This document shows, in pieces, positions 55,782 to 63,207 of a stretch of DNA of 64,000 nt (positions are counted from its first letter, which is position 1; each line of letters opens with the position of its first letter). The notes below the pieces were generated by a model. The model made no database searches. It was not told where the DNA came from and saw only the letters and a list, made by a program, of their open reading frames with translations. Source of the DNA: an uncultured Bacteroidales bacterium (GTDB lineage: Bacteria; Bacteroidota; Bacteroidia; Bacteroidales; Bacteroidaceae); NCBI GenBank assembly GCA_902778625.1, contig CACYYM010000012.1, forward strand, positions 1-64,000, given 5' to 3'. The translations under genes and the position numbers were made by a program.

Positions 55782-58298
55782 TTAATGGACCTTCATTACT
55801 TTCTGCGAGCATTTCCCATTGGTTACAACATAAATGCCAGGAGTAACCTGCCTCGTGTCCACTGCTTGCCCGCACATATTGTATGCTTTGTTCCTCCTGA
55901 TAGAAGAGAATTTCGAGTCTTGTTGCCAACACTCATCTGCTTGAACTTGGTCGATACCTGTCTCGATTGCCGTTAAATCTGTAAGTGTAAAGTTATCGAA
56001 TGAGTAGCCGAAAGAGGTTTTACTGGAACCGACCTTCAGTGCAAAGTAAACGGTTCCTGTGGCTGTGGCTTTCCATTTCATCGTGCCAACCGTATGGTTA
56101 CTTCCTGTTCTGGCCTTAGCAGACATCATTCCATCATACTCTGCAAGAGAAGCATCCAACCACGAATTAAGCTGGCCGATTGTATTGGCTTCGCTCAGTC
56201 CTTCATCAGCATAGTCCTTTGGTTTATCTTTAACGACGAACGCTTGTATCCAGAAATCTCCATTACCACTGGCACCTCGCACGGCCACATCGGCTGAATA
56301 GGTATGTCCTGCTATGACCTCTACCGGTTGATACACCACCGTGTTGAGTGAATGGTTACGTGCAGAGGAGATACGGAGTGCTCCGCCATTGCCGGCAGAT
56401 GGAGTGCTGGCAGTCGAGTTCCACTCATACTTGGCATTGTTCACGGAAGCCAAGGCTGCTGTTTGCCATGCGCCCTGATATTCGCATTCTCCATTCAGGA
56501 GATGATTGCGTCCCGCGTCCAAATCTGGTTCTAATACTTGCAGTTCCTGCTCCGAAGCTTCCCTTCTACTTAAGAAGCGCAACCAGTTAATGTTGAGTCC
56601 ACCTTTTTCTATATATATTCGCACGCGAAAGATTCCCTTCGGAAGGATAATGTTGGAGAATGATTTTGTACGCCATGTGGTGTATCCTCCTGTGGATGTC
56701 AGCTTTGTAGAGGCCGTAACTGGTCGGTCATTGACGGTGATACGCACAATCGACGAACCGGAGTTTATGGCATAACGCAGTTGCAGCTGCCATTTGCCAG
56801 CTTCACTGGGGTTATCTATTGTGTACTGTAACCATTCTCCGTCCTTTGTTTCTCCCACATAATATCCACAGTTTTTGGTATCATTGGGGCTGTCATAAAT
56901 GTCCACCCCGTCATTGCGATATGTCCATCCTCTCTGCCATGAGGTAAAATCCTCTCCACTATACTGATATGAAGCATCATCTGTGTCCCAGTATGCTCTG
57001 CCTGGAGCGCCCATGTCATAGTGTGCAGCATAGATATAGTCACCCGTCTGATAGTCAGCAAACGGCAGACAATCATCGTCGAAAGGACGTCGCAGGAGTG
57101 CATCGAGGTAATCTGTTCGCACGATGCAGCGACTGATATGCTGTGCTTCTGCCCATGCCTTGCAAGCATTCCAAAGCGTCGTCGCAGAGGGGTGGCTGCC
57201 ATTCTGCCATTGGCTGATGACATTGTCGTAACTGGAAACACGCTTGACTTGCAGGATGCTATTGATGTTGCTCTTCTTCATTGGCCAACAAGTCCATGCG
57301 GCAAACTGCATTGCTTCCTCATAGAGACGGACGCATCCGGCTGTCCATGAGTTGCTGTTCTCGCCGAACTCGCCAATATAGACGGGGCATCTGTACTTCG
57401 TGGCCATATCGGCCATGTATTTCACTTGCTCTTTTGTGTTATATACGCCATATCGATGGAACTGCAGCATCATCTTCGTGTCCATCTTGGTCGATGGGAA
57501 ACCAGTATAGTCGTTGCTGTAGGAATTGCCTTCCAAGATGACGATATGGTTGGTGTCCACTGTTCGGATCGCCTTAATGATGGCTTTGAAGGTGTCCCAC
57601 AAGAGTTTGTTGCTGCTGGGGAGTGTCCAGTTGGTTTCGTTGATGAGGTCGTATGCTGCCACACACTTCTGGTCCTTATAGCGTTCGGCAATCTTTTTCC
57701 ACAGGGCTGTCAGTTTCGTGCGATTGGCTTCACTTTCCCACAAGGAGGGCTTGCTGGAGTCGTAGTCGCAGATATCGCCAGATGATTGACCACCCGGGCA
57801 GGCATGCATGTCCAGTATAAGCAGAATGCCCCATCTTTCTGCCCAGACACACATGGAGTCGATGCGGTCGAAACCTTCTTGTAGCCATGTCTGTTCTCCA
57901 GCTACAGGTTCCTTCTCTATGGGCAGGGTGAAGTATTTATAGTGCATCGGTACACGCAAGGTGTTGAAACCTTGTTCTGCGAGGAACTTCATGTCTTCCT
58001 CACAGAAGTTGTTGTCCATCCACAAGCGGTCGAACTCCTCAACTTTTTCTTCACCGCACACATCTGCAAGCATCTGGTCGAACTTGAACTGGCGGTCCAA
58101 GTTTCCGGAAGTGTTCATCATGTACGGTTCGCGCACCATCCAGTTGCCGCAGTTCGTGCCACGCATCACAAGCGTCTGGCCGTCGCGACCTATCAGCTTT
58201 GTGCCAGATATGCGTACATAATTGTCGGTTGCACTAACAGTGAATACACTTGCAGCAAATGCCAATGCAACAATCACAAATGACATAATATGTTTCAT
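55782..58298 (-). CDS. Secreted GH5 glycanase with CBM6-like and second carbohydrate-binding-like domain
   Basis: 838 residues from ATG 58298, with a signal peptide (about 1-23). The GH5 barrel (about 27-400) opens VMRGTNCGNWMVREPYMM, with acid/base E221 in YDLINETNW and nucleophile E310 in PVYIGEFGENS. Residues about 430-580 resemble CBM6 (YWDTDDASYQYSGEDFTSW, DGEWLQYTI, INWLRF). Residues about 590-780 form another jelly-roll module (LLNGECEYQGAW, SFDNFTLTDL). The C-terminus (IYVVTNGKCSQKVMKVH) looks like a Prevotella-type type IX secretion tail. Target glycan unclear: beta-glucan or mannan are both possible. Confidence 0.85.
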   Translation of the reverse strand: MKHIMSFVIVALAFAASVFTVSATDNYVRISGTKLIGRDGQTLVMRGTNCGNWMVREPYMMNTSGNLDRQFKFDQMLADVCGEEKVEEFDRLWMDNNFCEEDMKFLAEQGFNTLRVPMHYKYFTLPIEKEPVAGEQTWLQEGFDRIDSMCVWAERWGILLILDMHACPGGQSSGDICDYDSSKPSLWESEANRTKLTALWKKIAERYKDQKCVAAYDLINETNWTLPSSNKLLWDTFKAIIKAIRTVDTNHIVILEGNSYSNDYTGFPSTKMDTKMMLQFHRYGVYNTKEQVKYMADMATKYRCPVYIGEFGENSNSWTAGCVRLYEEAMQFAAWTCWPMKKSNINSILQVKRVSSYDNVISQWQNGSHPSATTLWNACKAWAEAQHISRCIVRTDYLDALLRRPFDDDCLPFADYQTGDYIYAAHYDMGAPGRAYWDTDDASYQYSGEDFTSWQRGWTYRNDGVDIYDSPNDTKNCGYYVGETKDGEWLQYTIDNPSEAGKWQLQLRYAINSGSSIVRITVNDRPVTASTKLTSTGGYTTWRTKSFSNIILPKGIFRVRIYIEKGGLNINWLRFLSRREASEQELQVLEPDLDAGRNHLLNGECEYQGAWQTAALASVNNAKYEWNSTASTPSAGNGGALRISSARNHSLNTVVYQPVEVIAGHTYSADVAVRGASGNGDFWIQAFVVKDKPKDYADEGLSEANTIGQLNSWLDASLAEYDGMMSAKARTGSNHTVGTMKWKATATGTVYFALKVGSSKTSFGYSFDNFTLTDLTAIETGIDQVQADECWQQDSKFSSIRRNKAYNMCGQAVDTRQVTPGIYVVTNGKCSQKVMKVH

Positions 58299-58338
58299 TG
58301 GTGGAAACACTCTATATTAAAGATAATAATGCCAGACA

Positions 58339-58521
58339 TTAATACTTCCAAAAGTCATATTTCTTGCGCAGTTCTTCCTGCTTCTCGGGTGGCAACGACT
58401 TGAAATAGCCTCGCCAACTGGGGCAGAAATTGATTTGCCAACGCCAAAAGCGGCCTATCAGCGACTTGGGATTCTTGTCATACTGAGCACGAAGCTTGCA
58501 ATTCTCACATGGATACTTCAT
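58339..58521 (-). CDS. Small cysteine-containing conserved protein, 60 residues
   Basis: 60 residues, no signal peptide. Starts MKYPCENCKLRAQYD with a CxxC pair and continues SLIGRFWRWQINFCPSW, a third cysteine and several tryptophans. Looks like a conserved Bacteroidales small protein of unknown role; the CxxC could hold metal together with the later cysteine. It lies 17 bp downstream of the GPx gene on the same strand, so is probably co-transcribed with it and may be tied to redox defence (inference). Confidence 0.65.
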   Translation of the reverse strand: MKYPCENCKLRAQYDKNPKSLIGRFWRWQINFCPSWRGYFKSLPPEKQEELRKKYDFWKY

Positions 58522-58538
58522 AATCTGTTATAATGAAT

Positions 58539-59159
58539 TTATTTAAGTTGTTCCTCTATCGGCTGTTCCAGTTGAGCAGGCTCCGTTGTCGGCTCAAAAC
58601 GTCCAACTACCTTGCCTTTGCGATCAATCAGAAACTTCGTGAAGTTCCATTTGATGTCGGGTTTCGATGCGTAATCTGGATCTGCTTTGGAGAACATCTC
58701 GTCCAGCAACTTAGAGAGCGGGTGCTCGGGTGCGAAGCCGGCAAAGCCAGCCTGGCTCGTCAACCATTTGTAGATGGGATGGGCATTCTCGCCGTTCACC
58801 TCAATCTTCGACATCAGGGGGAATGTGACACCATGGTTCTTGCGGCAGAACTCCTCGATTTGCTCGTCAGTACCTGGCTCCTGATGCCCGAACTGGTCGC
58901 AAGGGAAGCCGATGATGACCAGCCCGCGCTCCTTGTACTTCTGATAGAGGTCCTCCAGCCCATCATATTGAGGGGTGAAGCCACACTTCGAGGCTGTGTT
59001 GACGATGAGAAGCACCTTGCCTTTGTAGTCGGCAAAGTTCACCTCCTGCCCCTTGTTCGACAGGGCGCTGAATTGATAGATGGTGTTCACAGAGTTTGTC
59101 TTACAAGATAGCAGGCAAAGAGCGGCCGCCATGATTAAAAGAATAGGGTTGTATCGCAT
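58539..59159 (-). CDS. Glutathione-peroxidase-family lipoprotein
   Basis: 206 residues from ATG 59159. The lipobox LCLLSC makes it a lipoprotein, unusual for the mostly cytoplasmic family but seen in Bacteroidota. Peroxidatic cysteine in NTASKCGFTPQY (cysteine, not selenocysteine), glutamine region GFPCDQFGHQEPG, and Trp-Asn in KWNFTKFL complete the active site. Probably reduces peroxides in the periplasm using thioredoxin rather than glutathione (inferred from family behaviour in bacteria). Promoter TATCTTTG at 59190-59197. Confidence 0.9.
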   Translation of the reverse strand: MRYNPILLIMAAALCLLSCKTNSVNTIYQFSALSNKGQEVNFADYKGKVLLIVNTASKCGFTPQYDGLEDLYQKYKERGLVIIGFPCDQFGHQEPGTDEQIEEFCRKNHGVTFPLMSKIEVNGENAHPIYKWLTSQAGFAGFAPEHPLSKLLDEMFSKADPDYASKPDIKWNFTKFLIDRKGKVVGRFEPTTEPAQLEQPIEEQLK

Positions 59160-59189
59160 TCTGATGGGTGGTTTTCTATGTTTGCTTTG

Positions 59190-59197
59190 CAAAGATA
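59190..59197 (-). promoter_or_regulatory. -7 promoter element of GPx gene
   Basis: Minus-strand TATCTTTG about 31 bp before the start at 59159. Confidence 0.65.
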
Positions 59198-59670
59198 ATC
59201 AAAAAGAACGACTTTTTGCATGATATTCAATAAATAATGCCTTTCAATGCAAAAAACAACTGTTCTGATGATGAAAAGCAAAGGTTATACATTATCGTGA
59301 GTTCAATGAAATGAATTGTCTAATACTAATTCGTTGAAATCGCGTTAATGAGTGGAACTTGTGACTTTTATTTCTGATGTTTGCAATTTGGTGTGCCATT
59401 TTGGTGCTTTGACAAAATGTAAGCATTTCGGCAGTTTTGCTTACAGGTGAATTTTTCCTGAATGCCTCAGAATTGCTTCTTTTGCCTCCGACCTTGTTTT
59501 TCGACCCCAAAGCAAAAATATGGGCTTAAATCGAAGACAGTTTCTCAACTATCTCTGCCACAGATTGTTAGAAGAACCTCCACGCGACTGCCATTTTATC
59601 CCGATTCATCGTTTTGCTAACTATACATGGCAAAACGGGCCGTTTTAACCCGAAATTGCACACTTTTTGA
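59198..59670. other. AT-rich non-coding stretch
   Basis: No convincing gene. It contains an 8-bp hairpin TGTAAGCA/TGCTTACA (59418-59445) and the 16-bp sequence ATGGGCTTAAATCGAA (59520-59535), which recurs inverted at 51372-51387. Otherwise nothing recognised. It leads into a palindrome array at 59671. Confidence 0.5.
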
Positions 59671-59784
59671 CGTGAAGTTTCCACAAATTTCACACGAGAA
59701 ATTTTCAAACACGACACGTGAACTTTTCAAACTTCACGTGTCGCGTTTGAAAAGACCTCACGTCGCGCCGGCAGAATCGACGTA
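59671..59784. repeat. 22-bp phased palindrome array, 6 units
   Basis: Cores CGTG 59671, CACG 59693, CACG 59715, CGTG 59737, CACG 59759 and CGTA 59781, period 22. The unit AAATTTCACACGAGAAATTT has 7-bp arms around ACACGA, the same arm-core geometry as the AAATCC units at 43082. Arm sequences are otherwise new. Confidence 0.85.
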
Positions 59785-59874
59785 AAAAGTGCTCTTTTTC
59801 GACACTTTTCAGAGTGTGCAATTTCTAACACTTTGACGGCTTTTTATGTATTTTTGCTTACATTATGACAAAAG

Positions 59875-59912
59875 AAGCTCCCACCTTAATGCATGATTAA
59901 GGTGGGAGCTTT
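59875..59912 (-). terminator. Terminator of the small peptide gene
   Basis: A 16-bp stem AAGCTCCCACCTTAAT (59875-59890) pairs with 59896-59911 across a 5-nt loop. On the minus strand it is followed by CTTTTG. It lies 44 bp beyond the stop of the 59956-60066 gene. Confidence 0.75.
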
Positions 59913-59955
59913 ATTGATTCCCCACTGAAGGGGGAGATTCAGATATGGCTTTTCT

Positions 59956-60066
59956 TTACCATTCCTCGTCCCAGACATTGACCTGTTCCTTGGTGCGGGA
60001 CTCGCCGTTTCCTGCGCCGCCATTCACGAGGCCGGCATTGCCTTTAACTTCGCCCACGCTCTGCAT
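59956..60066 (-). CDS. Small peptide with acidic WDEEW tail; true start uncertain
   Basis: From ATG 60066 the peptide is 36 residues (MQSVGEVKGNAGLVNGGAG ... ending NVWDEEW). The frame stays open upstream and reads SPEIIIVQLQHQGLLMQ, which looks like the usual start of small Bacteroidales peptides of this kind. No ATG, GTG or TTG lies between the likely transcription start and that SPEI block. It has its own promoter (60151-60158) and terminator (59875-59912), so it is a real transcription unit. Function unknown; the start codon may be non-standard or lost. Confidence 0.5.
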   Translation of the reverse strand: MQSVGEVKGNAGLVNGGAGNGESRTKEQVNVWDEEW

Positions 60067-60150
60067 CAGCAAACCTTGATGTTGCAGCTGCACAATGATT
60101 ATTTCAGGGCTTAAATAATATAATAATGTATTTAAGATAATTTGGGGCTG

Positions 60151-60158
60151 CAAAGGTA
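60151..60158 (-). promoter_or_regulatory. -7 promoter element of small peptide gene
   Basis: Minus-strand TACCTTTG, followed by GCAGCCCC. It resembles the TACCTTTGCAGCC of topA and tRNA-Gln. Confidence 0.6.
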
Positions 60159-60218
60159 CGAATAAGTGAAAATAATGCAAAAAAAACATTATTTTTTTCA
60201 AGAATAGCAATAATTTGA

Positions 60219-60244
60219 CGAGTTATGTTGCCTAACCTAACACG
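60219..60244. repeat. Two-unit remnant of a 22-bp phased array
   Basis: CGAG at 60219 and CACG at 60241 are 22 bp apart, in TTTGACGAG and CTAACACGTCAAAT. Weak evidence alone. Confidence 0.35.
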
Positions 60245-60293
60245 TCAAATTGCTTTTTATCCACAATGATTTTGCTTTTTGAATTATATATTG

Positions 60294-60301
60294 TATCTTT
60301 G
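60294..60301 (+). promoter_or_regulatory. Promoter of mannose operon (-33 TTTG and -7)
   Basis: TATCTTTG at 60294-60301 with TTTG at 60271-60274, exactly 19 bp between them: the best full Bacteroidota promoter in the window. It is 21 bp before the isomerase ATG. Confidence 0.75.
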
Positions 60302-60321
60302 CAAAGGAAATATCATAATTT

Positions 60322-62049
60322 ATGAGAAAGAGCAATTATGACAAGCAGCCCTCAACACACATCGAAGGCAAGGTAATTAAAGGTTGGGATAGCATCGTCA
60401 AGACACTTTCCGAGGCTTGGGCAGACGAACCCGTATGGGCCATCGACCTCTACCCAGGCACTTACGAAGAGGACTTCCTCGCCGCTTTTGCCAAGACTGG
60501 ACGCAAGATTATCGACACTCGCACCCTGATGCGACCGGAAGAGGAAATCCGACAACTCACAGAACGCTTCATGACGGATGATGTTTTGTTCGGATATATG
60601 TCGAACATAAGGCTGGAAGAGTACTTCAGCCCCCTCCCCGCTCCCCCTTTGGGGGAGTGCTCTGGAGGCATCGCCATCATCGGCACAGGAGCAGCCTTCG
60701 TCGCCGAGAAATGGTCAAAGGTCAATGGTCAATGGTCAATAGTTTATGCCGACATGGCTCGTTGGGAAATCCAGCAGCGCTTCCGCAGGCACGAAGTGAA
60801 GGCGCTCGGCATCGACAACCACGAGGACAGTCCTTCGGTACAATATAAAAGAGGTTACTTCAACGATTGGAACATAGTTGACCATTATAAGGACGAGTTG
60901 ATGCAGAGCGGACGCATCGAGTTCTGGATTGACTCGAACCGTCGCGACGAACCCAAGATGATTACCAACGCTCAGATGCGACAAGGACTGGATCGCACGG
61001 CTCACAAACCTTTCCGCGTCGTCCCCTTCTTCGACCCAGCTCCTTGGGGTGGACAATGGATGAAGGAAGTGTGTGACCTGCCTCGCGAAGAGCAGAACTA
61101 TGGCTGGTGCTTCGACTGCGTGCCCGAAGAGAACAGCCTCTACCTGGAAGCAGAAGGAACGCTCTTCGAACTGCCCTCGCAGGATGTTGTGCTAGCTCAC
61201 AGTCGCGAGTTGCTTGGTCAGCAGGTTTGGCATCGCTTCGGCAAGAGTTTCCCCATCCGCTTCGACTTCCTCGACACCATGCAGGGCGGCAACCTCAGTC
61301 TGCAAGTGCATCCCACTAACGAGTTCGCTCAAAGAGAGTTCGGTCTGCCTTACACACAGGACGAGAGCTACTATCTGCTCGATGCAGCCGACAATGCCGT
61401 GGTCTATCTTGGCCTGAAGGAAGGCATCGACAAGGTGCAGATGATTGAGGACTTGCGAGCAGCACAGCGAGGCGAGATACTGTTCGATGCAGAGAAGTAC
61501 GTCAACAAGCTGCCTGCCAAGAAGCACGACCACTACCTCATCCCAGCTGGCACCATCCATTGCTCAGGCCACGACAGCATGGTGCTCGAGATAAGCTCAA
61601 CCCCAAGCATCTTTACCTTCAAGCTTTGGGACTGGGCACGACTTGGACTGGATGGCAAGCCACGGCCCATCAACGTAGAGCGCGGCAAGTATGTCATCCA
61701 ATGGGACCGCACCACACCCTTCGTCAGGTCGCAAATCGCCAACCATTTCGAGGTGCTTCATGAAGAAGAAGGCATCAAGGAAGAACGGACAGGACTGCAT
61801 CCCAACGAGTTCATCGAGACACGAAGGCACACCTTCACTCGTCCTGTTGAGCACAACACAAATGGCGGCGTGAATGTCCTCAACCTTGTGGACGGCGAGG
61901 CAGCCCTCATCGAGAGTCCAGAAGGCATGTTCGAGCCCTTCGAGGTGCACTATGCCGAGACTTTCATCATACCAGCCTGCATCGGCCGTTACACAATCAA
62001 ACCCTTGCATGGAGAATGCATGACAATCAAGGCCTCGGTAAGAACTTGA
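60322..62049 (+). CDS. manA: Class I mannose-6-phosphate isomerase with long N-terminal domain
   Basis: 575 residues. Interconverts mannose-6-phosphate and fructose-6-phosphate. The C-terminal half is the cupin PMI core: GGNLSLQVHPTNEFAQ, the zinc-site LIPAGTIHCSG, TFKLWDWARLGLDG. The N-terminal ~220 residues are the extra kinase-like domain usual in the Bacteroidales long form (IIGTGAAFVAE, VYADMARWEIQQRFRR). Two repeat-derived peptides are inserted in frame there: SPLPAPPLGE (about 104-113) and KWSKVNGQWSI (about 130-140). The frame stays open through both. First gene of the isomerase-ROK-MFS operon that uses mannose released by the mannan enzymes. Confidence 0.9.
   Translation: MRKSNYDKQPSTHIEGKVIKGWDSIVKTLSEAWADEPVWAIDLYPGTYEEDFLAAFAKTGRKIIDTRTLMRPEEEIRQLTERFMTDDVLFGYMSNIRLEEYFSPLPAPPLGECSGGIAIIGTGAAFVAEKWSKVNGQWSIVYADMARWEIQQRFRRHEVKALGIDNHEDSPSVQYKRGYFNDWNIVDHYKDELMQSGRIEFWIDSNRRDEPKMITNAQMRQGLDRTAHKPFRVVPFFDPAPWGGQWMKEVCDLPREEQNYGWCFDCVPEENSLYLEAEGTLFELPSQDVVLAHSRELLGQQVWHRFGKSFPIRFDFLDTMQGGNLSLQVHPTNEFAQREFGLPYTQDESYYLLDAADNAVVYLGLKEGIDKVQMIEDLRAAQRGEILFDAEKYVNKLPAKKHDHYLIPAGTIHCSGHDSMVLEISSTPSIFTFKLWDWARLGLDGKPRPINVERGKYVIQWDRTTPFVRSQIANHFEVLHEEEGIKEERTGLHPNEFIETRRHTFTRPVEHNTNGGVNVLNLVDGEAALIESPEGMFEPFEVHYAETFIIPACIGRYTIKPLHGECMTIKASVRT
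60625..60657 (+). repeat. In-frame C/G-run palindrome repeat in manA
   Basis: CTCCCCC (60641-60647) and GGGGGAG (60651-60657) are perfect inverted arms around TTT. Encodes SPLPAPPLGE, a variant of the LTPNPSP repeat peptide. Confidence 0.7.
60712..60739 (+). repeat. In-frame heptad repeat in manA
   Basis: Units TGGTCAA, AGGTCAA, TGGTCAA, TGGTCAA, encoding KWSKVNGQWSI. This is the only heptad block found inside a gene body here; its 28-bp run, with the following bases, keeps the frame open. Confidence 0.8.
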
Positions 62050-62066
62050 AGCCCCTATAACTTGTC

Positions 62067-62098
62067 GTCATAACGATAACACGTCATAACGAAAACTA
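62067..62098 (+). repeat. Two 16-bp repeats between manA and ROK genes
   Basis: GTCATAACGATAACAC then GTCATAACGAAAACTA, 13 of 16 matching. Confidence 0.6.
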
Positions 62099-62112
62099 TA
62101 AAACCAACTATT

Positions 62113-63207
62113 ATGAATCCCAACAAGAAAATCGTGCTGACGCTTGATGCAGGCGGAACGAACTTCGTGTTCTCAGCAATTTGTGACAATGAGGAAATTG
62201 TGGAACCCGTGCGCCTGAAGGCCGTAACCACCGACACCGAGGGCTGCTTGGCCACTCTTGTTCAAGGTTTCACCACCGTCAAGGAGAAACTCGACGCAGA
62301 GCCTGTTGCCATCAGTTTCGCTTTCCCTGGTCCTGCCGACTATGAGCGCGGCGTGATTGGCGACCTGCCCAACTTCCCTTCCTTCCGAGGCGGAGTGGCG
62401 CTCGGCCCTTATCTGGAGAGTGTTTTCAAGATTCCTGTGTATGTGAACAACGACGGCAATCTCTTCGCTTATGGCGAGGCTCTGGCCGGAGCTCTGCCGC
62501 GTGTCAACAAAGCTCTCGAGGAGGCTGGTTGCAAGCGTCGCTACAAGAATCTGGTCGGCATCACGCTTGGCACAGGTTTTGGCGGCGGCGTGGTGATCGA
62601 CAAGGTCTTGCTGAAGGGCGACAACAGCTGTGGCGGCGATGTCTGGTGCATGCGAAACGGCATGTATCCCTTCGTCATAGCAGAGGAGAGTGTCAGCATC
62701 CGTGCTGTCCGCAGAGTGTATGCCGAGATGTCGCATGAAGAGATTGGCGACCTCACGCCCAAAGACATCGGCGACATCGCCAATGGTACGCGCCCAGGCA
62801 ACATGAAGGCTGCTCAGGAGAGCTTCCGCCAGCTGGGTCAAGTGACGGCTGCAGCTCTTGTTAATGTACTCAATATTGTCGATGGAATCGTAGTTATTGG
62901 TGGCGGACTATCGCACAATTCGAAATGGATCCTGCCAGGCATGATGGAAGAGTTCAACCGTCCTGTTGGCACCTTCTCGGGCAATCTGCTCCCCACTCTT
63001 CAGTCGGAAGTTTACAACTTCGAAGACCCTGAGCAGCGAGCAGCCTTCCTCGAAGATAAGGATGTCTATGTGGATGTTCCCCATACCGACAAGAAGGTTC
63101 TGTATTGTGCACAGCGGAAAGTGGCTGTCTGCATCTCCGAACTCGGCGCAAGCAAAGCTATCAACCTTGGCGCTTATAACTTCGCACTTAATCAGTTAGA
63201 GAAATGA
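62113..63207 (+). CDS. ROK-family sugar kinase
   Basis: 364 residues; phosphorylates a hexose with ATP. N-terminal phosphate loop LTLDAGGTNFVFSA, NNDGNLFAYGEA with the catalytic Asp, ITLGTGFGGGVVIDK. The usual ROK zinc motif CxCGxxGC is absent; the corresponding stretch reads SCGGDVWCMRNG. Placed between mannose-6-phosphate isomerase and a sugar MFS transporter, mannose (or glucose) is the likely substrate. It overlaps the transporter gene by 4 bp (ATGA 63204-63207). Confidence 0.88.
   Translation: MNPNKKIVLTLDAGGTNFVFSAICDNEEIVEPVRLKAVTTDTEGCLATLVQGFTTVKEKLDAEPVAISFAFPGPADYERGVIGDLPNFPSFRGGVALGPYLESVFKIPVYVNNDGNLFAYGEALAGALPRVNKALEEAGCKRRYKNLVGITLGTGFGGGVVIDKVLLKGDNSCGGDVWCMRNGMYPFVIAEESVSIRAVRRVYAEMSHEEIGDLTPKDIGDIANGTRPGNMKAAQESFRQLGQVTAAALVNVLNIVDGIVVIGGGLSHNSKWILPGMMEEFNRPVGTFSGNLLPTLQSEVYNFEDPEQRAAFLEDKDVYVDVPHTDKKVLYCAQRKVAVCISELGASKAINLGAYNFALNQLEK

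Noticed and set aside
59292..59510. 72-residue minus-strand frame
   Set aside because: AT-rich, with no family features and no promoter or terminator in suitable positions.
62067..62098. Phased palindrome array near CACG 62080
   Set aside because: Only one CACG core; the repeat here is a 16-bp tandem duplication and does not follow the 22-bp grid.
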